From CALMFQ01 sp964495595 (GTDB taxonomy: Bacteria; Pseudomonadota; Gammaproteobacteria; Burkholderiales; SCOH01), in the NCBI GenBank assembly GCA_964495595.1, contig CAZBWH010000058.1, positions 1-20,187 on the forward strand: 20,187 nt of DNA. Reading direction: 5' to 3'. The notes beneath the pieces were generated by a model. That model ran no database searches, was not told the origin of the DNA, and saw nothing but the letters and a program-made list of their open reading frames with translations. Positions 13,928 through 20,187 of the stretch are shown piece after piece (position 1 is the first letter of the stretch; each line of letters opens with the position of its first letter). A program made the position numbers and the translations under genes.

Positions 13928-15385
13928 ATGCCTGACATCATTCTTTGCACGCTGAATTCACGTTTCTCTCATGCATCACTGGGCATGCGGTATTTGCTTG
14001 CCAATATGGGTGAGCTGGCGGACCGGACTGCGCTGCAGGAATTCGTCATCGGCCAGAAACCGCTGGACATGGTCGAGCGGCTTCTGGCGTATTCGCCCAA
14101 AATCATCGGTTTTGGCGTATACATCTGGAATGTCGAAGAAACCTATCGTGTCATCGTCCAGCTAAAACAGATCCGGCCAGACATCATCGTGGTGCTTGGC
14201 GGCCCGGAAGTCAGCCACGAAACAACGCAGCAGAGCATTACCCAGCCGGCGGACTTTGTCATTACCGGGCCAGGAGACACTAGTTTTGCTGCCTTGTGTC
14301 GGCAGCTACTGAAGCAAGATGGTGATTTCCCTAAGAAGATCATTGCGGGCGAACGTGCCGCGCTTGATACCATCCGGTTTCCCTACGACCTTTTCGATGA
14401 GCGAGATCTCGCGCATCGTTTGCTGTATGTCGAAGCGTCACGCGGCTGCCCGTTCAAATGCGAATTCTGCCTGTCCTCCCTCGATCAGACTGCCTGGCCT
14501 TTCCCGCAGACAGCATTCCTGGCCGAGCTTGAGCGGTTGTACGCCAGGGGGGCACGTACTTTCAAGTTTGTCGATCGAACCTTCAACTTAAACGTTCGTA
14601 ACAGTCTGCGTATTCTTGAATTCTTCCTCGAACGGTTGTCGGACGATCTTTTTGTGCATTTTGAAGTCATCCCCGATCATTTGCCGGAGGCCCTCAAACA
14701 GGCGCTGCAGCGATTTCCAGCCGGAACGCTGCAACTGGAGGTTGGCATTCAGACATTCAATCCGCAGGTACAGTCACTGATCAGCCGCAGGCAAAACAAT
14801 CAGCGCAGCGAGACAAATCTGCGCTGGCTGCGCGAGCATACCCAGGCGCATCTGCATGTCGACCTGATAGCCGGACTGCCTGGTGAGGATCTGGATAGTT
14901 TCGCCAGTGGTTTCAACCGGCTTTACCAGCTCAACCCGCACGAAATCCAGGTCGGACTGCTAAAGCGGTTACGGGGTACGCCCATTGCTCGTCACTGCGA
15001 CACGTTTGCGATGAAGTTCAACCCCCTGCCCCCTTACAACATACTGGCGACGCAAGATATTGGTTTTGCTGATCTGCAGCGACTGGGACGCTTCGCCCGT
15101 TTCTGGGATCTGATTGGTAACAGCGGCCGATTTGCTCGCACCCTGCCTACCTTGCTGGCCGATACACCGTTTGAGCGGTTCATGGCATTTGCCGACTGGC
15201 TTTGGCAACGAACCGGGCAGACGCACCAGATCGCCCTGGAGCGCTTGTATGATCTGCTGTTCGAGTGGCTGCTGCAACAGGGCGCAAGCCGTTCAGCCTG
15301 CGAGGAGTCCTTGCTGCTGGATTACCGATCCAGCGGGGCCCGTGGGGCGCCGGCCTTCCTGAAGTCGCTCACACGCGCAGCCTGA
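13928..15385 (+). CDS. B12-binding radical SAM protein with DUF4080-type C-terminus
   Basis: Cobalamin-dependent radical SAM enzyme, 485 residues from the ATG at 13928 (MPDIILCTLNSRFSHASLGMRYL is the usual start; an upstream ATG at 13886 adds 14 unconserved residues). The N-terminal half is a B12-binding fold (about 1-140, with IIGFGVYIWNVEET and VVLGGPEVS). The iron-sulfur motif CxxxCxxC is C174, C178 and C181 in ASRGCPFKCEFCLSS. TFKFVDRTFNLN and LQLEVGIQTFNPQVQ complete the radical SAM barrel. The C-terminal 130 residues resemble the DUF4080 extension. The B12 domain lacks an obvious DxHxxG loop, so base-off binding is uncertain. The reaction is unknown; a methyl transfer or sulfur insertion are both possible in this family. 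Confidence 0.88.
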   Translation: MPDIILCTLNSRFSHASLGMRYLLANMGELADRTALQEFVIGQKPLDMVERLLAYSPKIIGFGVYIWNVEETYRVIVQLKQIRPDIIVVLGGPEVSHETTQQSITQPADFVITGPGDTSFAALCRQLLKQDGDFPKKIIAGERAALDTIRFPYDLFDERDLAHRLLYVEASRGCPFKCEFCLSSLDQTAWPFPQTAFLAELERLYARGARTFKFVDRTFNLNVRNSLRILEFFLERLSDDLFVHFEVIPDHLPEALKQALQRFPAGTLQLEVGIQTFNPQVQSLISRRQNNQRSETNLRWLREHTQAHLHVDLIAGLPGEDLDSFASGFNRLYQLNPHEIQVGLLKRLRGTPIARHCDTFAMKFNPLPPYNILATQDIGFADLQRLGRFARFWDLIGNSGRFARTLPTLLADTPFERFMAFADWLWQRTGQTHQIALERLYDLLFEWLLQQGASRSACEESLLLDYRSSGARGAPAFLKSLTRAA

Positions 15386-15428
15386 GTCTTTGCTATCATC
15401 GCGCAGCCTTTCCCGATCTGAAACGACC

Positions 15429-16514
15429 ATGCAAACCTCCCAGACCCGCCGTTTCGAAAGCCATGCACAGCTGTCGATCGTGGTCACCCTCATCGTGGCC
15501 AGCTACCTGCTGTTCAAGCCATTCATCGGCGCAACCGTGTGGGGCGGGATCATTGCCATCTCACTCTGGCCGGTCTACCGGCGCCTGGACCAGGCACTCC
15601 ACGGTCGTCACGCCCTTGCGGCTTCATTGCTGGGAGTCGTACTGGCATTGCTGCTGGTGATTCCCTTGATTATGCTTGGCCTGTCGATGGTGAGTGGGGT
15701 TACCTGGCTTATCAATCAGCCGTTCGACCTTGATGATCTGGTTCACGCGCCTCCACCGGCTTGGTTGTCCGGGCTACCCGTAGTTGGCGAGTATGCACAG
15801 CGCGGCTGGGAGAACACCATTACCCATTTGAGTGAATCGCTGAAACAGATCGCCCCGTTCCTGCGGGATACCGAGCTATGGCTGCTGAAAAAAGGCACCG
15901 GAGCGGGTATGGCTGCACTGCAGTTTGTCATCGCAATCGTCGTGGCCATGGTATTGCTCGCCCGGCACCAGGCATGTATCGATTTCACGCAACGACTGGC
16001 CGCCCGCATCTCGCCACACCGGGGCAAATATCTGCTGGATCAAGCGCAAAAAACCATCCGTGGCGTTTCAATGGGAGTGATGGGCACCGCTTTTGCCCAA
16101 GCTGCGCTGACCGCACTGGGGCTACTGGTTGCCGGTGTGCCGGCTGCCACGGCACTTGGTTTTGCCACCTTTCTGATTGCGATCATCCAGTTGCCAACAT
16201 TTCTGGTTTGGGCTCCTGCAGCTGTCTGGCTGTATAGCACTGGAGACGGGTTCTGGAGTGGGGTGCTGGCTGGGTGGGGCTTGCTGGTGGTCAACACCAT
16301 TGATAATTTTCTCAAACCCTACCTGATCAGCCAGGGCGCCAGCCTGCCACTGGCACTGATTTTCATCGGAGTGATCGGTGGACTGCTGGCCTGGGGGTTT
16401 GTCGGCTTGTTCATTGGTCCTACGATTCTCGCCATGAGTTACACCCTGTTGCTGGATTGGCTGTATCAGGAGCCGACAGCCGGTCTATCGCCGCAGCAAC
16501 CCGACTCTCTTTGA
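15429..16514 (+). CDS. AI-2E/PerM-family membrane transporter
   Basis: Integral membrane protein of 361 residues from the ATG at 15429 (an upstream TTG would add 13 residues). The layout is that of the AI-2 exporter/PerM family: about eight transmembrane segments, with an N-terminal pair (VVTLIVASYLLFKPFIGATVWGGIIAISLWPVY), a cytosolic-looking stretch at about 95-155, then GVMGTAFAQAALTALGLLVAGVP, the family hallmark region around TIDNFLKPYLISQGASLPLALIFIGVIGGLLAWGFVGLFIGP. Members have been linked to autoinducer-2 export, Na+/H+ exchange and general solute efflux, so the substrate cannot be named. It lies 43 bp after the radical SAM gene and 12 bp before rlmJ, so it is probably in one operon with rlmJ. 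Confidence 0.9.
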   Translation: MQTSQTRRFESHAQLSIVVTLIVASYLLFKPFIGATVWGGIIAISLWPVYRRLDQALHGRHALAASLLGVVLALLLVIPLIMLGLSMVSGVTWLINQPFDLDDLVHAPPPAWLSGLPVVGEYAQRGWENTITHLSESLKQIAPFLRDTELWLLKKGTGAGMAALQFVIAIVVAMVLLARHQACIDFTQRLAARISPHRGKYLLDQAQKTIRGVSMGVMGTAFAQAALTALGLLVAGVPAATALGFATFLIAIIQLPTFLVWAPAAVWLYSTGDGFWSGVLAGWGLLVVNTIDNFLKPYLISQGASLPLALIFIGVIGGLLAWGFVGLFIGPTILAMSYTLLLDWLYQEPTAGLSPQQPDSL

Positions 16515-16526
16515 CGGAAATACGCC

Positions 16527-17372
16527 GTGCTCAGTTATCGCCACGCCTTCCATGCCGGCAATCATGCCGATGTGCTCAAGCATCTCGTTTTATTGCAGTT
16601 GCTCGATTACATGCGGCGCAAGGACAAACCATTCTGGTACATCGACACACATGCCGGTGCCGGCGCCTACAGCCTGACCGAAGGCTTCGCGACTCGCAAT
16701 GCCGAATTCGATACCGGCATTGCTCGCCTTTGGGATGACGATTGCCCTCCCAAAGCCGTCGCACGCTACCTCGATCTGATCCGGCAATTGAACGCTAATG
16801 GCTCACTAGCCTTTTATCCCGGTTCGCCCTGGCTGGCGCTGCAGGTCATGCGTGATGCAGACAGGGCCAGGCTGTTTGAGCTGCATCCGGCAGACCAGGC
16901 ATTGCTGCAGGCCAATACGGCTGATGCCGACCAGCGGGCCAAGGTGTCTTACGAGGATGGCTTTGCCGGAATCAAGGCCCTGCTACCGCCTCCATCCCGG
17001 CGGGCGGTGGTACTGATCGATCCATCGTACGAAGACAAGAAGGACTACCAACGGATCCAGGATTCCCTGCAGCAAAGCCTGAAGCGGTTCGGATCCGGAT
17101 GCTACGCCATCTGGTATCCATTGCTGCAGCGTGTCGAGGCTCGGATGGTGGCCGACCGACTCAAGACTGTCGCTGGCAATAACTGGCTGGATGTATCACT
17201 GACGGTTCACACGCCTCGCGCAGGCGGCTTTGGCATGCATGGCAGTGGCATGTTTATCGTTAATCCCCCGTTCATCCTGCCCGACACCCTGCGCATCGTG
17301 ATGCCCTATCTGGTTGAACGGCTCGGCCAGGATGGCGGAGCCGGATTCGTCCTGGATAGCAGGATCGAGTGA
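16527..17372 (+). CDS. rlmJ: 23S rRNA (adenine-N6)-methyltransferase RlmJ
   Basis: SAM-dependent methyltransferase for A2030 of 23S rRNA. It uses a GTG start at 16527, giving MLSYRHAFHAGNHADVLKHL, the standard RlmJ N-terminus, and 281 residues as in E. coli. SAM-binding THAGAGAYSL (41-50) and the catalytic motif IDPSYE (D165-P-S-Y168) are present; E. coli has DPPY, so the second proline is serine here. Other family blocks are FYPGSPWLAL, YEDGFAGIKALLPP, CYAIWYPLL and GMHGSGMFIVNPPF. The gene follows the AI-2E-family gene by 12 bp and converges on tilS, with 14 bp between stops. GGA 10 nt upstream is a modest ribosome binding site. Confidence 0.95.
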   Translation: MLSYRHAFHAGNHADVLKHLVLLQLLDYMRRKDKPFWYIDTHAGAGAYSLTEGFATRNAEFDTGIARLWDDDCPPKAVARYLDLIRQLNANGSLAFYPGSPWLALQVMRDADRARLFELHPADQALLQANTADADQRAKVSYEDGFAGIKALLPPPSRRAVVLIDPSYEDKKDYQRIQDSLQQSLKRFGSGCYAIWYPLLQRVEARMVADRLKTVAGNNWLDVSLTVHTPRAGGFGMHGSGMFIVNPPFILPDTLRIVMPYLVERLGQDGGAGFVLDSRIE

Positions 17373-17386
17373 CCCTGCCGGATCCG

Positions 17387-18787
17387 CTACCGGACGGGTA
17401 ACGGCAGATTGCCGTTTTGCAGAGCAAAGTCTCCCCCCCACTCCGGCCAGAGCCCTTCCTCGTCGGGCGCGGCCTGAAATTCAGCCGCGACAGCCACACC
17501 GGGAATTGCGAGCAACTGGTCATTGATCCAGAGCATTGGCCAGCGTTGTCTGAGCAATGGGGCAATACCGGCTTCCTGCAGCAAGTGTTTAACCTGCCGC
17601 CGACTGCCGTGCGGCGAAGGCCGCAACCGTTCCCCTCCCTGACGTGGCCGAACACTGACCGTCTGGCCATTCAAAAAATGCCTGGCGATTCCTTTGCCGA
17701 TCGAACGAGCCAAATGCAGGCTCCCATCCCAGCCGGGCAAGCTAATCGGCCCAGTGTCATCCAGCAGCAAGCCAGAATATGCCGGGCAGGCAGGACGAGT
17801 CGCCGGCCACAGGCAGAGCCGGTTCCGGTAGCGGCCAATCCACCACAGGCCACTGCACAGCGATGGCTGACTGTCAGGTCGCGCATTCAGTAATTGGGCC
17901 ATCAGTTGTGCCAACTCGGCTGCCGACAGGCTGATGCCGGATTGACGCAGGAACCAGCGCAGGAGATTGCGCTGCCGGGCTTGGGGCAAATGGCACAAGT
18001 GATCCAGATCCAGCCAGCGTTGGCCAAGATCCCCCGCGAAATCGCTGCATCCGATCTGCTCCAGCAGGTCGGACGCCTCCTGCAGGTGCTGGCAGCTTTG
18101 CTCGATTTGACGACGATAAGCCGGGTAAACGGATTCGAGTTGCGGCAGCACCGACAGGCGCAACCAGTTGCGCCTGAACCTTAGGTCGTGGTTACTGGTG
18201 TCGCTGACATGGCTCAGGCCACGAGCCGCCGCATGTGAAAGGATGTCTTGTCGGGTAACAGACAACAAGGGGCGCACCAGCAAGGCATGCCCCGCATTCA
18301 GGGGTCGTGTGGCCCGCATACCACCCAAACCTTGTACCCCGGCTCCGCGTAGCAAACGCAACAGAAAGGTTTCGCATTGATCGTCGAGGTGATGTGCGAG
18401 CAGAACAGCGTCGGTGTCCAGTTGCGCAAATACTGCATGGCGCGCATCACGGGCTAACGCCTCAAGGCTTTCGCCGCCACGGCGGCAGAGCGCCACACGA
18501 TGCGCACTGCATTTGATGCCGTATTCGGCGGCGAGCGCGATACAGAACTGCTGCCAACCATCGGCATCCTGGCTCAAACCGTGATGAACGTGAACCGCGG
18601 CAAGCTGGATACCAAAAGCCGGAGCACAACGGGCGGCCGCATCCAGCAGTACCACCGAGTCGATACCGCCGCTCAGGCCAACCGTACAATGTTTGCCGGC
18701 CAACGGCGCCAGCGCCTGCTGGACATGATGTTCGGGCAAGCTGGCCGGCTCAGGCTGCAGAGGCGGTGACTTCCTTGAATCGCCCAT
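17387..18787 (-). CDS. tilS: tRNA(Ile)-lysidine synthetase
   Basis: Essential ATP-dependent enzyme that attaches lysine to C34 of tRNA-Ile(CAU), changing its codon and amino-acid specificity. It has 466 residues from the ATG at 18787; an upstream TTG at 18805 is less likely. The PP-loop motif SGGIDS is at residues 39-44. AVHVHHGL, the LAHHLDDQCETFLLRLLRGAGVQGLGGM block and the substrate region DTSNHDLRFRRNWLR follow, then the middle tRNA-binding domain and a C-terminal TilS domain (RPRQGGERLRPSPHGSRRQVKHLLQEAGI). The start overlaps the accA end by 38 bp, so the two are translationally linked, as in other betaproteobacteria. It converges on rlmJ. Confidence 0.95.
   Translation of the reverse strand: MGDSRKSPPLQPEPASLPEHHVQQALAPLAGKHCTVGLSGGIDSVVLLDAAARCAPAFGIQLAAVHVHHGLSQDADGWQQFCIALAAEYGIKCSAHRVALCRRGGESLEALARDARHAVFAQLDTDAVLLAHHLDDQCETFLLRLLRGAGVQGLGGMRATRPLNAGHALLVRPLLSVTRQDILSHAAARGLSHVSDTSNHDLRFRRNWLRLSVLPQLESVYPAYRRQIEQSCQHLQEASDLLEQIGCSDFAGDLGQRWLDLDHLCHLPQARQRNLLRWFLRQSGISLSAAELAQLMAQLLNARPDSQPSLCSGLWWIGRYRNRLCLWPATRPACPAYSGLLLDDTGPISLPGWDGSLHLARSIGKGIARHFLNGQTVSVRPRQGGERLRPSPHGSRRQVKHLLQEAGIAPLLRQRWPMLWINDQLLAIPGVAVAAEFQAAPDEEGLWPEWGGDFALQNGNLPLPVR
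17400..17418 (+). terminator. Possible intrinsic terminator after rlmJ
   Basis: AACGGCA (17400-17406), a GAT loop and TGCCGTT (17410-17416) form a perfect 7-bp stem with a short TTTT run on the plus strand. It lies 28 nt past the rlmJ stop, inside the 3' end of convergent tilS. The short T-tract makes it weak. Confidence 0.35.
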
Positions 18788-19724
18788 AGCCGAGAATCTT
18801 GTCAAACCGAGCGCTCAACAAGTCGTCGACGGGCCGGTGTGCCAGGCTTTTGAACGCATCGGACAACGCTTTTTTCATGGTGACCATCATGGCGGAGTGA
18901 TCACGATGCGCCCCCCCCAGTGGCTCTGGAATAACCCGGTCGATCAGGCCAAGTGTTTTCAGCCGGTTGGCGGTGACGCCCAGCAATTCCGCAGCCTCTG
19001 GTGCCATCTCGGCGCTTTTCCATAATATCGAGGCACATCCCTCCGGGGAAATGACCGAAAAGGTGGAGTACTGCAGCATCTGCAGCACATCACCCACCCC
19101 AATTGCCAGTGCGCCGCCTGATCCGCCTTCACCGATCACGGTGCATACCACCGGCACACGCAACTTGGCCATTTCAAACAGGTTGCGACCAATGGCTTCT
19201 GACTGGCCGCGTTCTTCAGCTCCGACACCGGGGTACGCACCTGGCGTGTCGATAAAGGTAAACACTGGCAGACTGAACTTTTCAGCCAGCTTCATCAGTC
19301 GTAGCGCCTTCCGGTAGCCTTCCGGGCGAGGCATGCCGAAATTGCGGGCAATTTTTTCCTTGGTGTCACGCCCTTTCTGATGGCCGATCACCATGCATGC
19401 CTGCCCGTTGAAACGGGCCATGCCGCCAGCGATGGCTGCATCGTCCGCAAAAGCCCGATCACCATGCAGTTCTTCGAAATCGGTGAATACACCGCGCAGA
19501 TAGTCCAGCGTGTAGGGGCGCTGCGGATGCCGGGCCACCTGGCTAATCTGCCAAGCGTTCAGTTTGGCGTAAATATTACGGGTCAGCTCCTGGTTTTTCT
19601 GCTGCAAACGGCTGATTTCTTCGGAAATATCGAGCGCAGAATCGTCCTGAACGAAGCGCAATTCCTCTATCTTGGCCTCGAGCTCGGCAATGGGCTGCTC
19701 AAAATCAAGAAAAGTTGTTTTCAT
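18750..19724 (-). CDS. accA: Acetyl-CoA carboxylase carboxyltransferase subunit alpha
   Basis: Alpha subunit of the carboxyltransferase that, with AccD, makes malonyl-CoA in the first step of fatty-acid synthesis. Its 324 residues are standard (about 319-325). It starts MKTTFLDFEQPIAELEAKIE with the usual N-terminal helical region, then the carboxyltransferase core: GHQKGRDTKEKIARNFGMPRP, the FTFIDTPGAYPGVGAEERGQSEAIGRNL block and GEGGSGGALAIGVGD. The C-terminal DAFKSL...LSARFDKILGYGRF is also typical. Its end overlaps tilS by 38 bp. Upstream, 105 bp separate it from the interrupted fliW frame on the same strand. The ribosome binding site is weak. No accD is in view. Confidence 0.97.
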   Translation of the reverse strand: MKTTFLDFEQPIAELEAKIEELRFVQDDSALDISEEISRLQQKNQELTRNIYAKLNAWQISQVARHPQRPYTLDYLRGVFTDFEELHGDRAFADDAAIAGGMARFNGQACMVIGHQKGRDTKEKIARNFGMPRPEGYRKALRLMKLAEKFSLPVFTFIDTPGAYPGVGAEERGQSEAIGRNLFEMAKLRVPVVCTVIGEGGSGGALAIGVGDVLQMLQYSTFSVISPEGCASILWKSAEMAPEAAELLGVTANRLKTLGLIDRVIPEPLGGAHRDHSAMMVTMKKALSDAFKSLAHRPVDDLLSARFDKILGYGRFKEVTASAA

Positions 19725-19829
19725 GTCCAGCCAACCATTCAGTCATTTCGAATGCAAAATGATACACCCGGCGAACGCTGGCGGATACCCGCCGGCTGGT
19801 TCGTCGTGCCGTGCAGTTCAGGCCCCGGG

Positions 19830-20187
19830 TCAAAGATTGGTAAACACGATCCTTGCCCGGATCCCGGTTTTCTGCATACCGAGCCTGGCTTGAGTGTTGA
19901 TCAGGATGGGTGCTGTTGGCGCGGGCAGCAGCGCATTATTTTCCTTGCCAAGCAGCAACAGGACAGTCACAGATGTTGGATCATCAACCTTGAGCAACGC
20001 GATCTCCTCGTCACTCAGGGATACTTCATAACTCAGCCCCAACTGGGCCGGGTCGATCAGATTGAATGACACATCCGGCTCATCCAGTGATTGCAGCCAG
20101 AGGATTATCGGCCTGTCCGATTCTTCGTGCAGGAGCTTGTAGCGGAGGGACTGCTAGAACCCGGCCAGAGTCACAGGACATTCGATA
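19830..20187 (-). pseudogene. fliW: Flagellar assembly factor FliW, interrupted by in-frame amber codon, N-terminus beyond window
   Basis: FliW binds flagellin and antagonises CsrA, linking flagellin export to its translation. Minus-strand translation gives, after a TAG at 20156-20154, 107 residues with clear FliW features: RYKLLHEESDRP, ILWLQSLDEPDVSFNLIDP, YEVSLSDEEIALL and APILINTQARLGMQ. The same frame continues upstream of the TAG as ECPVTLAGF, which fits the FliW segment GLPGFE, so the TAG replaces the conserved glutamate (GAG or GAA to TAG). The expected total of about 145-150 residues would need roughly 30 more codons past the window edge. A start at GTG 20072 would leave only 80 residues without the N-terminal barrel. 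Most likely a pseudogene or a sequence error. Confidence 0.82.

Noticed and set aside
16527..17372. DPSY in place of DPPY in RlmJ as an inactivating change
   Set aside because: Serine at this position fits the general DPPY-type motif and the rest of the protein is well conserved, so activity is likely retained.
19830..20072. Intact 80-residue gene of its own
   Set aside because: FliW homology continues upstream of the GTG at 20072 to and past the TAG, so this is the tail of an interrupted fliW.

Overview
The window looks like a chromosomal segment of a GC-rich betaproteobacterium, most like the Neisseriales/Chromobacteriaceae. This is inferred from gene content and protein style (a LiuR-controlled leucine pathway, an accA-tilS pair, FliW, RlmM and RlmJ), not from a search. 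There are no rRNA genes, no confident tRNA gene and no CRISPR array.

Bases 1-7116 (minus strand) hold a leucine/isovalerate catabolic cluster. In transcription order it is liuR (MerR-type regulator), liuA (isovaleryl-CoA dehydrogenase), a second acyl-CoA dehydrogenase, liuB (methylcrotonyl-CoA carboxylase beta subunit), liuC (methylglutaconyl-CoA hydratase) and liuD (methylcrotonyl-CoA carboxylase alpha subunit, cut by the window edge). A perfect 16-bp palindrome overlapping a promoter-like -35 box lies just upstream of liuA and is a good LiuR operator candidate. Two gaps in the operon carry repeats: a 115-bp inverted repeat between liuB and liuC, and a cluster of small palindromic repeats between liuC and liuD. 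Divergent from liuR is a metallo-beta-lactamase-fold hydrolase, followed by a solitary cheR.

Bases 9207-10997 are different. An AT-rich, gene-poor stretch with repeated octamers and an elaborate tRNA-like inverted-repeat structure leads into a decayed prophage fragment: a coiled-coil phage-type gene overlapping by 4 bp a Mu gpI-like head protease that has lost its C-terminal half. The right side ends in a very AT-rich patch containing a striking lox-like half-site, immediately upstream of rlmM.

Bases 11070-17372 (plus strand) hold rlmM, then mscL with a barnase-type secreted ribonuclease and its barstar inhibitor (the last two overlapping), a PilZ protein, a B12-binding radical SAM enzyme, an AI-2E/PerM-family membrane protein and rlmJ. 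Convergent to these on the minus strand are tilS and accA, which overlap, and upstream of accA a fliW reading frame interrupted by an in-frame amber codon.

The most noteworthy points are the fliW nonsense codon, the mscL-barnase-barstar cluster, the structured RNA-like element beside the prophage scar, and the repeat insertions and presumed operator in the liu operon.
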